64,000 bases of DNA from DASPKM01 sp963817075 (GTDB lineage Bacteria > Bacteroidota > Bacteroidia > Chitinophagales > Chitinophagaceae): contig CAWFMT010000009.1 of NCBI GenBank assembly GCA_963817075.1, positions 62,001 through 126,000 of the forward strand, in the 5' to 3' direction. Position 1 is the first letter of the stretch; each line of letters starts with the position of its first letter. The notes below the pieces were generated by a model. It had not been told where the DNA came from and did not search any database. It saw only the letters and a program-made list of their open reading frames with translations. The translations under genes were made by a program, and so were the position numbers. Of the stretch, positions 26,157-34,058 are shown piece by piece.

Positions 26157-27329
26157 ATGGCTAAAATATTGTTGAAGAAAAAAATCAGTCCCCGAATTTA
26201 CAATGGACATCCCTGGGTATTTGCAAATGAGATCAACTCTGATGTAACAGATTTTAAGGCGGGGGAGATCGTGGAGATCTTCTATCATGATGGAACGTTC
26301 GCAGGAAAGGGATATGTGAATCCAAAGTCCCAAATCTTCGCCAGGATACTCACACGAGATAAAAATGAATTAATTGATGACGAATTCTTTCATCGGCGTC
26401 TGAAGGATGCATGGACTTATCGACAAAAGATAGGATATACAGAAAATTGCCGATTGGTTTTTGGGGAAGCTGATTTCATTCCCGCCCTTGTCATTGATAA
26501 GTTCAATGATTATTTCGTAATTCAAACACTGGCATTGGGAATTGATATTTGGAAGCCCGCAATTGTGAAGGCATTAAACAGGATATTTTCTCCCAAAGGC
26601 ATCTATGAAAGAAACGATGTACCTGTTCGGGAATTGGAAGGACTTCCACTTCAAAAGGGTTTTTTATCTGGAGAATTTGATACCAATATTATCATTAATG
26701 AGAATGGTTTAAGATTTCATGTAGATCTTCAGTATGGACAGAAGACTGGTTATTTTTTGGATCAGCAGGACAACCGCCTTGCAATCAGGAATATTGTGAA
26801 GGATGCCGAAGTGCTGGGAGCATTTTGTTATACCGGCACCTTCGAATTACATGCTGCCTCTTTTGGTGCAAAATCAGTTTTGGGTCTTGATATTTCAGAA
26901 CCAGCAGTTCATCAGGCAAGACAGAATGCTGAATTGAACAACCTGGAAAAGATCTGCAGCTTTCAGGCAGTAAATGCGTTTGATGCCTTGAAGACCTGGT
27001 CAAAGGAAGGGCGACAATATGATGTTGTAATGCTCGATCCGCCAGCATTCACAAAGAGTCGGGAGACACTTCAGAAGGCGATAACAGGTTATAAAGAAAT
27101 TAACCTGAGGGGAATGAAACTGATAAAAAAGGGAGGATTTTTGGTCACCTGCTCCTGCACAAACCTCGTAGATCCGGAAATGTTTCTCAATATCATTCAA
27201 ATGGCCGCAAAGGATGCTAAAAGAACACTGAGGCAGGTAACCTATAAGGCGCAGTCAAGTGACCATCCTATAGTCTGGGGAATTGACAATACCCACTATC
27301 TGAAGTTCCTGATAGTGCAGGTAATTTAA
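26157..27329 (+). CDS. rlmI: 23S rRNA m5C methyltransferase RlmI-like
   Basis: A 390-residue methyltransferase of the RlmI/YccW family, which modifies a cytosine of 23S rRNA using SAM. The N-terminal PUA domain covers residues 1-75 (ISPRIYNGHPWVFANEI). A linking EEHEE-type domain precedes the Rossmann methyltransferase domain (about 210-380). VLGAFCYTGTFELHAASFGA is the SAM motif I, DVVMLDPPAFTKSR near 290 motif IV, and TCSCTNLV near 332 carries the probable catalytic cysteine. ATG 26157 is favoured over TTG 26151, which lies in the promoter. No partner genes are coupled. Confidence 0.9.
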   Translation: MAKILLKKKISPRIYNGHPWVFANEINSDVTDFKAGEIVEIFYHDGTFAGKGYVNPKSQIFARILTRDKNELIDDEFFHRRLKDAWTYRQKIGYTENCRLVFGEADFIPALVIDKFNDYFVIQTLALGIDIWKPAIVKALNRIFSPKGIYERNDVPVRELEGLPLQKGFLSGEFDTNIIINENGLRFHVDLQYGQKTGYFLDQQDNRLAIRNIVKDAEVLGAFCYTGTFELHAASFGAKSVLGLDISEPAVHQARQNAELNNLEKICSFQAVNAFDALKTWSKEGRQYDVVMLDPPAFTKSRETLQKAITGYKEINLRGMKLIKKGGFLVTCSCTNLVDPEMFLNIIQMAAKDAKRTLRQVTYKAQSSDHPIVWGIDNTHYLKFLIVQVI

Positions 27330-27332
27330 TTA

Positions 27333-27470
27333 ATTTGAAAATTAGGTAATTTGATAATTTGAAAATGTAAGAAAATCTCACCTTAGCGCTACTTTGCGCC
27401 ATGGCGCCTTTGCGGTTAAATTCTTGATTTCTATTTTCAAATTTTCAAATTGTTAATTTTCAAATTGAAA
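27333..27470. repeat. AATTTGAAAATT dyad with GCGCC repeat in the centre
   Basis: AATTTGAAAATTAGGTAATTTG-type words (27337-27367) face AAATTTTCAAATTGTTAATTTTCAAATT (27437-27465). Between them lies a copy of the CTTAGCG/GGCGCC family (27380-27421). The outer words form an imperfect inverted repeat immediately before recN. Confidence 0.55.
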
Positions 27471-27471
27471 A

Positions 27472-29130
27472 ATGCTCTCCAGACTTTACATACAGAATTA
27501 CGCGATCATTGACGAGATCGATATTATTTTTTCAAATAAACTAAACATCATCACCGGAGAAACGGGTGCAGGAAAATCAATTCTGATAGGCGCACTTTCC
27601 CTGATACTTGGTAGCCGTGCAGATTCAAGCGTGCTGGTAAGGAAGGAAAAGAAATGTGTAATAGAAGGTATTTTCAACATTCAATTTAAAGATCAGGTAA
27701 AAGAACTGCTGGCAAAAGAGGAATTGGAAAACGGGGATGAACTTGTTATACGCAGAGAGATTGGGATCAATGGAAAATCCCGGGCATTTGTGAATGATAC
27801 TCCTGTAAATCTTGATCAGCTGAGGATGGTATCATCAATGCTTGTTGATCTTCATCAGCAGTTTGATACACTTGAATTGGTGGAATCAAATTTTCAAAGA
27901 GAGGTGATCGATGCAATTTCTGACAATTCAAAACTCATCAGAGAGTATGGAGAATTATATTCCACTTGGGCGCGCACAAGGAAAAATCTCAACGACCTAA
28001 AAGATCAGAAACTTCAATTTCAAAAAGATTTTGACTACCATAAATTCACGTTTACAGAACTGGAAGAAGCGAACTTTTCAGAGAATGAGCTTGAAGACCT
28101 TGAGAACGAGCTTCGATTACAATCAAATGCTGAAGGAATAAAGACTACACTTTCATCAGCAGTTTTTCAACTTTCAGAAGCCGAGGAACCTGTAATTCAG
28201 CAAATAAAATCATTGTTGCACCAATTGCAAGCTTATTCTGGTTATCACAACGATCTTCCGCTGATTCTTCAACGACTCCAGTCAGCCCAAATTGAGCTGC
28301 AGGACATTTCATCAGAACTGGAACATCTTAATAATGAAATTCAATACGATCCCAAAAGAATTGAGATCATCAATGATCGCATGTCCCTTGGTTATAGGCT
28401 GACTATGAAACACGGAGTAAAGACAACTAATGAATTGATCGATGTTAAAAATCAGCTTGCTGAGAAGCTTGAGGCAGTATTAAATATTGATGAGGAGATC
28501 GAAAGGGTTGGAAAGGAGGAAGCAGCCACTCATAAAAAGTTAAGAGAACTGGCTGGCTTGATTCACGAAAGCAGGATCAAAAATTCTGGTCCCATCGAAA
28601 ATGAAATCAACCAATTGCTTGCCAGTGTTGGCATGCCCAACGCGAAACTAAAGATTGAAATAAAAAAGAGTGAAGTACTCTATCCTCATGGTGCAGATGA
28701 GATTGAATTCCTGTTTGATGCCAATCGGTCGGGTCAGTTCATGCCACTTGCACGAGTTGCTTCCGGAGGAGAGTTGAGCCGACTGATGCTTTGTATAAAG
28801 TCAATCGTGGCGAATAAGATAGATCTTCCAACAATGATATTTGACGAGATAGATACGGGTATTTCTGGAGAGGCAGCCAGGCAGGTTGGATTCATTCAAA
28901 AAGAACTCGCTTCTTCCAGGCAAGTGATCTGCATCACTCATCTTCCGCAAATTGCGGGTAGGGCCGATGCTCATTTTTATGTGTTCAAGGAAATAGTAAA
29001 AGATCAGGTCAAGACTAATATCAAATTGCTCACCATGGAGGAAAGAATTACTGCTATTGCTAAAATGCTGAGTGGAGAAAAGCCTACTGCGGCAGCTCTT
29101 GAAAACGCACGCGAAATGGTGATGAAGTAA
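27472..29130 (+). CDS. recN: DNA repair protein RecN
   Basis: A 552-residue SMC-like ATPase that acts early in double-strand break repair. LYIQNYAIIDEIDI at the N-terminus and Walker A GETGAGKSI (about residues 29-37) form the first half of the ATPase. Long coiled-coil segments follow (about 150-370), with a short hinge. The second half has the signature ASGGELSRLMLCIKSI near residue 432 and Walker B TMIFDEIDTGISGEAA near 455. Length is typical (E. coli 553). The start ATG at 27472 lies directly after repeat DNA, and TAATTTTC nearby is one mismatch from a -7 element. Confidence 0.96.
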   Translation: MLSRLYIQNYAIIDEIDIIFSNKLNIITGETGAGKSILIGALSLILGSRADSSVLVRKEKKCVIEGIFNIQFKDQVKELLAKEELENGDELVIRREIGINGKSRAFVNDTPVNLDQLRMVSSMLVDLHQQFDTLELVESNFQREVIDAISDNSKLIREYGELYSTWARTRKNLNDLKDQKLQFQKDFDYHKFTFTELEEANFSENELEDLENELRLQSNAEGIKTTLSSAVFQLSEAEEPVIQQIKSLLHQLQAYSGYHNDLPLILQRLQSAQIELQDISSELEHLNNEIQYDPKRIEIINDRMSLGYRLTMKHGVKTTNELIDVKNQLAEKLEAVLNIDEEIERVGKEEAATHKKLRELAGLIHESRIKNSGPIENEINQLLASVGMPNAKLKIEIKKSEVLYPHGADEIEFLFDANRSGQFMPLARVASGGELSRLMLCIKSIVANKIDLPTMIFDEIDTGISGEAARQVGFIQKELASSRQVICITHLPQIAGRADAHFYVFKEIVKDQVKTNIKLLTMEERITAIAKMLSGEKPTAAALENAREMVMK

Positions 29131-29170
29131 TTTTGAGTTATTCTTAGGAATACATCCCAAGTAAGATGAA

Positions 29171-29420
29171 ATAGGGTTTCGAGTTTGGGGTTTATAGTTT
29201 AGAGTTACTTGTCTTGTCCGTTGAACGTTGTCCTTTGCCCGGGTATGGTGTCATGAGAATAAATTCTCCCTTACCGGCCATCGACCCACGATCAAGGACC
29301 AACCTTTGACTCACGACTCACGATTTTATTATTTCACGCAAAGACGCCAATTTTATCAAGGCGCAAAGAGTTAAAAGCTTTGCGTTCTTTGCTCCCTTTG
29401 CACCTTTGCGAGAAAAGGTT
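29171..29420. repeat. Composite intergenic repeat block (CTCTAAAC inverse, CACGACTCACGA, ACGCAAAG dyad)
   Basis: The 318-base spacer behind recN contains three word families in order. GGGTTTCGAGTTTGGGG...TTTAGAG (29174-29203) is the inverse of the words at 21163-21195. TGACTCACGACTCACGAT lies near 29307-29324. The ACGCAAAGACGCC...GCGAGAAAAGG dyad (29336-29417) closely resembles the one at 12107-12192. No gene or terminator was seen in this spacer. Confidence 0.6.
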
Positions 29421-29448
29421 TGGTATTTAAATATTTGATATTGATTAG

Positions 29449-29661
29449 ATGCAAAAACTAATTTTATTTCTCGCTATTCCAGTCTGCCTGTCAATTCCAT
29501 TTTATTTTTTCAACCGTTGGGCAACGCGGAGGATTAGACCAACTGAAAGCTTTGCAAGGTTAGGATTATATGGACTATTGATGATCCTTGCCGCCTTCCT
29601 GCTGGTAACGCTTTGCGCGAATCTGATCACGAAGGGATATTTATGGATGCAAACTGATTAA
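29449..29661 (+). CDS. Small membrane protein upstream of fabI, function unknown
   Basis: A 70-residue protein with two hydrophobic segments (about residues 3-22 and 39-62) linked by a basic loop, RWATRRIRPTESF. It should sit in the inner membrane with both ends on the same side. I do not recognise a family. It ends 42 bases before the fabI ATG, but a separate TAnnTTTG element lies between, so fabI need not depend on it. The frame is supported by its clean transmembrane pattern and by standing alone between repeat DNA and fabI. Confidence 0.6.
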   Translation: MQKLILFLAIPVCLSIPFYFFNRWATRRIRPTESFARLGLYGLLMILAAFLLVTLCANLITKGYLWMQTD

Positions 29662-29665
29662 TGGC

Positions 29666-29673
29666 TAATTTTG
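29666..29673 (+). promoter_or_regulatory. Bacteroidota -7 element before fabI
   Basis: TAATTTTG matches TAnnTTTG exactly and ends 30 bases before ATG 29704. It overlaps the TTG at 29671 that would extend the fabI frame by 11 codons, so the ATG is the better start. Confidence 0.5.
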
Positions 29674-29703
29674 GCCGCCTTAATAATCAACAAATTCAAT
29701 TGC

Positions 29704-30516
29704 ATGTCCTATAATCTGCTAAAAGGAAAAAAGGGTATCATTTTCGGAGCCCTTGATGAAAAATCAATAGCATGGAGAACTGCATTGCGTGCTCATGAAG
29801 AAGGAGCAGAATTGGTTTTGTCAAATGCACCCGTTGCTCTAAGAATGGGCGAGATAAACAAGCTGGCAGAGGCAGTGAAAGCTCCGGTAATAGGTGCAGA
29901 TGTTACCAGCATGGATGACCTCAAGAAATTATTTGAAGAAAGTATGAAGCATTTCGGTGGGGGGATTGATTTTATCCTTCATTCAATTGGGATGAGCATC
30001 AATGTTCGGAAGGGGAAGCATTATACTGATATCAATTATGAATGGAATCAGAAATCGCTTGATATTTCTGCTATGAGTCTTCACCGTGTTCTTAAGACGG
30101 CCTGGGACATGGATGCTTTGAATGAATGGGGAAGTGTAGTTGCATTGACATATATCGCTGCTCAACGCGTATTCCCCGACTACAATGAAATGGCCGATGC
30201 AAAGGCTCTTCTTGAAAGCATTACGCGGAGTTTCGGTTATCAATATGGTGTTCGCAAAAAAGTAAGAATTAATACAGTCTCTCAATCGCCTACAAGGACA
30301 ACTGCAGGGAGTGGAGTGAAAGGATTTGACGGGTTCATTAATTATGCTGAAAAAATGAGTCCGCTTGGAAATGCTACGGGAGACCAGTGCGCTGATTACC
30401 TTGTCACCTTGTTTTCTGATCTAACTAAAATGGTGACTATGCAAAATCTCTTTCATGATGGAGGTTTTTCATTCACTGGAGTTACCCAGTCTGTGATTGA
30501 ACAGATGGAGAAGTGA
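29704..30516 (+). CDS. fabI: Enoyl-[acyl-carrier-protein] reductase (NADH), FabI
   Basis: A 270-residue short-chain reductase that carries out the last reduction of each fatty acid elongation cycle. LKGKKGIIFGALDEKSIAW (about residues 5-23) is the nucleotide-binding segment typical of FabI. SIGMSINVRKG near residue 95 and the catalytic YIAAQRVFPDYNEMADAK region (about 151-170) include the YNEMADAK Tyr-x6-Lys pair. SQSPTRTTAGSGVKGF near 200 is the substrate loop. Bacteroidota FabI proteins share this form. The ATG at 29704 gives the usual N-terminus. It is the expected target type of triclosan-like inhibitors. Confidence 0.95.
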   Translation: MSYNLLKGKKGIIFGALDEKSIAWRTALRAHEEGAELVLSNAPVALRMGEINKLAEAVKAPVIGADVTSMDDLKKLFEESMKHFGGGIDFILHSIGMSINVRKGKHYTDINYEWNQKSLDISAMSLHRVLKTAWDMDALNEWGSVVALTYIAAQRVFPDYNEMADAKALLESITRSFGYQYGVRKKVRINTVSQSPTRTTAGSGVKGFDGFINYAEKMSPLGNATGDQCADYLVTLFSDLTKMVTMQNLFHDGGFSFTGVTQSVIEQMEK

Positions 30517-30532
30517 TCCCTGAAAGTGAAAT

Positions 30533-30556
30533 AAAAACCGCCTGTTGAACAGGCGG
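30533..30556 (-). terminator. Rho-independent terminator of the DUF2795-like gene
   Basis: CCGCCTGT (30538-30545), loop TGA and ACAGGCGG (30549-30556) form a perfect 8-bp GC-rich stem. Read on the minus strand, it is followed by five T, so it terminates the leftward DUF2795-like gene. The same hairpin also lies 22 bases behind fabI and may slow rightward transcripts. Confidence 0.8.
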
Positions 30557-30593
30557 CCTAGTCCATTAATGGCTGATATTTCCAGCTCGATAG

Positions 30594-30815
30594 CTAGTAC
30601 TCATCCTCATTAAATAAGAAATCTTCCTGGGAAGGATAGTCAGGCCAGATATCCTCGATACTCTCATAAACTTCCCCTTCGTCTTCCAATTCCTGAAGAT
30701 TTTCAACAACTTCAATTGGTGCTCCTGACCTGATCGCGTAATCAATCAGTTCATCCTTTGTAGCAGGCCATGGAGCATCTTCTAGGTACGATGCCAGTTC
30801 TAAAGTCCAGAACAT
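30594..30815 (-). CDS. DUF2795-family small acidic protein
   Basis: A 73-residue, strongly acidic cytosolic protein of a family widespread and very well conserved in Bacteroidota. The recognisable part is WTLELASYLEDAPWPATKDE at the N-terminus, followed by LIDYAIRSGAPIEVVENL, a helical DUF2795 fold. The C-terminus DYPSQEDFLFNEDEY is acidic. No function is known. It has its own textbook Bacteroidota promoter (30869-30897) and terminator (30533-30556), so it is a well-defined single-gene unit and probably abundantly expressed. Confidence 0.88.
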   Translation of the reverse strand: MFWTLELASYLEDAPWPATKDELIDYAIRSGAPIEVVENLQELEDEGEVYESIEDIWPDYPSQEDFLFNEDEY

Positions 30816-30868
30816 TGTATTTTACTTTTAGTATAATGGGAGATGGGTACATCCTCCCTAATTTCCCG

Positions 30869-30897
30869 CAAAAGTAATTTTTAGCACGAAACCACAA
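30869..30897 (-). promoter_or_regulatory. Bacteroidota promoter with both -33 and -7 elements
   Basis: On the minus strand TTTG (30897-30894), a 17-base spacer, and TACTTTTG (30876-30869) reproduce the known Bacteroidota TTTG / TAnnTTTG promoter with normal spacing. A start near 30862 gives a leader of about 47 bases before the DUF2795-like gene. It is the most complete promoter in the window. Confidence 0.75.
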
Positions 30898-31078
30898 AAT
30901 TCTTCTTCACAATTAACGCCGACCTTATCCTTGTATTTTTCCGGTTAAAAAAATAAGATTGGGCGCAGGGGCCAATTTCCATTGATTATTCGCTCTAAAT
31001 TATATTTATTTGCCCGCTGATCAGGATCGTATAAACTTTACTCAATCGGCTAGACTAAACAAGATTACCTACGGCTGC

Positions 31079-31732
31079 ATGCTAACTGCAAAAAATATTC
31101 AAAAGTATTACGGAAGTCTCTGGGTATTAAAGGGTGTTGACCTGGAGATAACTAAAGGTGAGATTGTAAGTATAGCTGGCCCATCCGGATCAGGGAAAAG
31201 TACCCTATTACACATCCTTGGAACCCTTGATAGGCCTGATCAGGGAGAGATTTTTCTTCATCAGAAACCGCTTCACGATCTTACCGGCAAACCTCTTGCG
31301 TCATTTAGAAACCGGCATATCGGCTTTGTTTTCCAATTTCACCACCTCCTACCCGAATTCACAGCCCTGGAGAACGTATGTATTCCAGGTTGGATCGCAG
31401 GGAGGAGAAGAAATGAGGTCAGGCAGGAGGCCCAGGCTCTCTTGCAGACTCTAGGGCTATCTGACCGGATGGAGAACAAGCCAAACCAGTTGTCGGGCGG
31501 TGAACAGCAGCGTGTTGCCGTTGCAAGGGCATTGATCAACAAACCAGACATAGTGTTTGCTGATGAACCTACCGGAAATCTGGATTCTGGCAATGCCCGT
31601 GAACTCCATCTCCTCTTCTTTGAGCTTAGGGAGAAAATGAAGCAAACCTTCCTTATTGTTACTCACAATGAAGAATTAGCTGGGATGAGCGATCGTGTCC
31701 TTCATATGAAGGACGGGAAGCTGTTGGTTTAG
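31079..31732 (+). CDS. lolD: Lipoprotein-releasing ABC transporter ATP-binding protein LolD-like
   Basis: A 217-residue ABC ATPase of the LolD/MacB group, which drives release of lipoproteins from the inner membrane toward the outer membrane. Walker A GPSGSGKST lies near residue 39, the Q-loop in FVFQFHHLLPEF near 86, signature LSGGEQQRVAVARAL near 139, Walker B DIVFADEPTGNLD near 158 and the H-switch in FLIVTHNEEL near 195. The ATG at 31079 gives the standard LTAKNIQKYYG beginning. A TTG at 31010 would add 23 unconserved residues. The permease partner LolC/E is not adjacent, as is usual in Bacteroidota. Confidence 0.88.
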   Translation: MLTAKNIQKYYGSLWVLKGVDLEITKGEIVSIAGPSGSGKSTLLHILGTLDRPDQGEIFLHQKPLHDLTGKPLASFRNRHIGFVFQFHHLLPEFTALENVCIPGWIAGRRRNEVRQEAQALLQTLGLSDRMENKPNQLSGGEQQRVAVARALINKPDIVFADEPTGNLDSGNARELHLLFFELREKMKQTFLIVTHNEELAGMSDRVLHMKDGKLLV

Positions 31733-31830
31733 CCTTGCCATTCCCAAGTTTCTAACTAGTCGAGGAATTTAGTAAGTTCTCTTTCAATCCTAATGTCTTG
31801 ATGACCATTATCCAATTTTAACTCAATTAA

Positions 31831-31892
31831 GCCGGGCCTACCGGCAGTCTTACTTTTTTTCTTGACAAAAAAAGTAAGCAAAAAAGTCAAGG
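31831..31892. repeat. Nested AT-rich palindrome
   Basis: GCCGG GCCTA CCGGC (31831-31845) precedes CTTACTTTTTTT (31849-31860), loop CTTGAC, and AAAAAAAGTAAG (31867-31878), a perfect 12-bp inverted repeat. GTCAAG at 31886-31891 can pair with the loop CTTGAC, so two folds compete. It lies 100 bases behind lolD. Elements of this sort recur in many genomes, but this copy is single here. Confidence 0.65.
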
Positions 31893-31964
31893 CAAAACCT
31901 TCGCACATATAGTATACTTACTTGAGGTACGATCAGCACCAATGTGTTTACGCTATTGTTCTAT

Positions 31965-32318
31965 CCCCTCTCCTTTGGAGAGTGGAGGGGAGAGGTCAAA
32001 CTGAGTAATGAGAATTCTATTGATTTCTCAATTTTATCCCTCACCCGTCTCGCTTCGCGAGCCACCCTCTCCGCAAAGCGGAGAGGGAAAGAAATCATTT
32101 TATCTCCCTCTCCACGAAGTGGAGAGGGGTGGGGTGAGGTGTCAAATGTGTAGAGCGGGCATGAGTGAGGTCCATAACCGATGCCGGAAGTCAGAGGTCA
32201 GAAGTCGAAATAAAGTTCAATGCTCAATTTTCAATACCTGAGCATCGAACATTGAAAATTGTTTGTTGAACATTTCTTATTTCCCCTCTCCTTTGGAGAG
32301 GGGTTAGGGGTGAGGTCG
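31965..32318. repeat. Palindromic GGAGAGGG repeat block with one three-armed element
   Basis: The 656-base spacer between lolD and the permease gene contains CCCTCTCC...GGAGAGGGG copies at about 31968-31999 and 32282-32314, and a complete three-armed element at 32038-32139. The outer arms are CCCTCACCC and GGGTGAGG. Inside are CTCGCTTCGCGAG, CCTCTCCGC AAA GCGGAGAGG and CTCTCCAC GAA GTGGAGAG. GTCAGAGGTCAGAAGTC and AACATTGAAAATTGTTTGTTGA words lie between them. No gene was seen. Confidence 0.7.
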
Positions 32319-32388
32319 GTCACATAAATAGAAAATTAAGAATGCAAATAGGCCTGCTGACTGAATAAAAAGAAAATTATCGAAGGAA

Positions 32389-33486
32389 TCATTTTGGAGC
32401 CCTGATATACAGCCAAATCGCAACTAATAGAAAAACAGCATTTGGCAGCCAGGCCGCGATGATTGGATCCAGATTTGCGTTGGTTGAGAATACCGCTGAG
32501 AATGTATTCATTCCAAAAAAGAGCGTTCCTATAATAAATCCCATGGCGAGATGAAGACCAAGTCCTCCTCTGGTTCTTCGCGAGGCAATGATGGCACCGA
32601 TCATAGTGAGAATAAGCACTGATACAGGGGTAGCGTCTCTCTTGTACCGTTCAACCTTAAATTCATTCAATCCCTCACGACCCCTGCTTTCCTCTCTTCG
32701 TATGAATTCACTCAATGCGGGGGTTGTGAGTTTATCCTTCAGGTATCTGTCCCGTCTCAACTCAATAGGTTTCACATTGAGATTGATGTTCATCGTTGGA
32801 ATCTCTTTGATGTCTTCTTTTAAACCATATAACTTTCTTTCAATCGCATTGTCCAGTTTCCAATTCTTTTTTGCTGTATCCCACCTTATTGCCTCCGCCC
32901 TGAGGTTATAAACAACTTTATTCCCTGAAAGCTTTTCCAGGAAGAAATTACTTGCAGATTTACTGAGGGTGTCATAAAAACGCATCCCGAAATATGTCAC
33001 GGCATCTACCTGCATATAAAAATTATTATTTCGGCCGAGACCTGCATAGTAGGAACTGTTATTGTCAATGTACTTTGATTGAAAATCGCCACGAATAACA
33101 TTGGCTTTTGGAATCACATACTGGGAAGCAAACCAGAACACTACACTAAGGAAAATTGCTCCTATTACATATGGTCTGAGAAAACGATTGTAAGGAACTC
33201 CTCCTGCGATTATTGCAACAATTTCTGACCGCCCGGCAAGCTTGGATGTAAAAAAAATCACTGCAATGAAAACCATCAAAGGAAAGATCATTGAAATGAT
33301 GAAAGGGATAAAACCAAGATAATAACTAGTAAAAATTTGGAAGGTTGTCAGTCCGGATTTTACAAAATCATCAGTCTTTTCACTTGCATCGATGGCAACT
33401 GCAATTACGCAGAACATGAGGAGCGAGAAGACCACCGCCGCCATGTATTTCTTTAATATGTACCAATCGAGAATTTTCATTTTCAA
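32389..33486 (-). CDS. LptF/LptG-family LPS export permease (YjgP/YjgQ)
   Basis: A 365-residue inner-membrane permease of the LptBFG complex, which extracts lipopolysaccharide and passes it to the periplasmic bridge. Three transmembrane segments at about residues 12-32, 55-78 and 98-120 are followed by a periplasmic beta-jellyroll domain (about 125-270), then three more near 285-360. Whether it is LptF or LptG is not decidable from this copy. An in-frame second ATG lies two codons downstream. The gene is divergent from the NUDIX gene, and both have exact TAnnTTTG elements in the shared 109-base spacer. Confidence 0.88.
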   Translation of the reverse strand: MKMKILDWYILKKYMAAVVFSLLMFCVIAVAIDASEKTDDFVKSGLTTFQIFTSYYLGFIPFIISMIFPLMVFIAVIFFTSKLAGRSEIVAIIAGGVPYNRFLRPYVIGAIFLSVVFWFASQYVIPKANVIRGDFQSKYIDNNSSYYAGLGRNNNFYMQVDAVTYFGMRFYDTLSKSASNFFLEKLSGNKVVYNLRAEAIRWDTAKKNWKLDNAIERKLYGLKEDIKEIPTMNINLNVKPIELRRDRYLKDKLTTPALSEFIRREESRGREGLNEFKVERYKRDATPVSVLILTMIGAIIASRRTRGGLGLHLAMGFIIGTLFFGMNTFSAVFSTNANLDPIIAAWLPNAVFLLVAIWLYIRAPK

Positions 33487-33500
33487 TTATCAGAAAGCGC

Positions 33501-33508
33501 CAAAAATA
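33501..33508 (-). promoter_or_regulatory. Bacteroidota -7 element for the LptF/G permease
   Basis: Minus-strand TATTTTTG is an exact TAnnTTTG. Its last base lies 14 bases before ATG 33486, predicting a leader of fewer than ten bases. It is divergent from the element at 33585. Confidence 0.55.
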
Positions 33509-33584
33509 AAACTATTATTGTTGGGGAGGTGTGAAGAGTATTCAGACACAAGTGAAAAACCACCTTAACAGGAATTTGTATTCA

Positions 33585-33592
33585 TATTTTTG
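33585..33592 (+). promoter_or_regulatory. Bacteroidota -7 element before the NUDIX gene
   Basis: TATTTTTG matches TAnnTTTG exactly and ends three bases before ATG 33596. The TTG at 33590 that could extend the frame by two codons overlaps it. Confidence 0.55.
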
Positions 33593-33595
33593 AGT

Positions 33596-34058
33596 ATGCC
33601 CAGGCAAAGCGCAGGCTTGTTGTTATACAGGCGAAGAAACAATAAGATTGAATTTTTCCTTGTTCATCCAGGTGGTCCATTCTGGGCTAATAAGGACGAA
33701 GGCAGCTGGTCGATTCCCAAAGGAGAATTCGAAGAAGGCGAGGATCCTCTGAAAACTGCAATCCGGGAATTTCAGGAAGAAACTGGTCAATCTATTAATG
33801 GTAATTTCTTTCCCCTTGAGAATATTAAACAAAAAGGTGGAAAAATCATCTTTGCATGGGGTATTGAAGGAGAGGCGGATCCGGAAAGCATAAATAGCAA
33901 CTCTTTTGAAATGGAATGGCCCCCAAAGTCTGGAAAGATGAAATCCTTCCCTGGAAGTTGACCGCGCCGCCTGGTTTGAAACCAGTGAAGCAATCAAAAA
34001 AATCAACCAGAAGCAGGGAGAACTTATTAGTGACCTTCTAAGAAAAATTTCATCATAA
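33596..34058 (+). CDS. NUDIX hydrolase, frameshifted near the C-terminus
   Basis: A small NUDIX hydrolase, a family that cleaves nucleoside diphosphates linked to another group. The first frame (33596-33961, 121 residues) holds most of the NUDIX box, GEFEEGEDPLKTAIREFQEE at about residues 43-62, matching GX5EX7REUXEE. It then stops after KSFPGS. One extra G near 33953-33955 (CCCTGGAAG instead of CCCTGAAG) explains this. In the next frame the protein continues as EVDRAAWFETSEAIKKINQ to a stop at 34056-34058, the expected family C-terminus. The restored protein has about 153 residues. The stop overlaps that of tgt. The catalytic part is unaffected, so activity is possible even if the indel is real. 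Confidence 0.85.
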
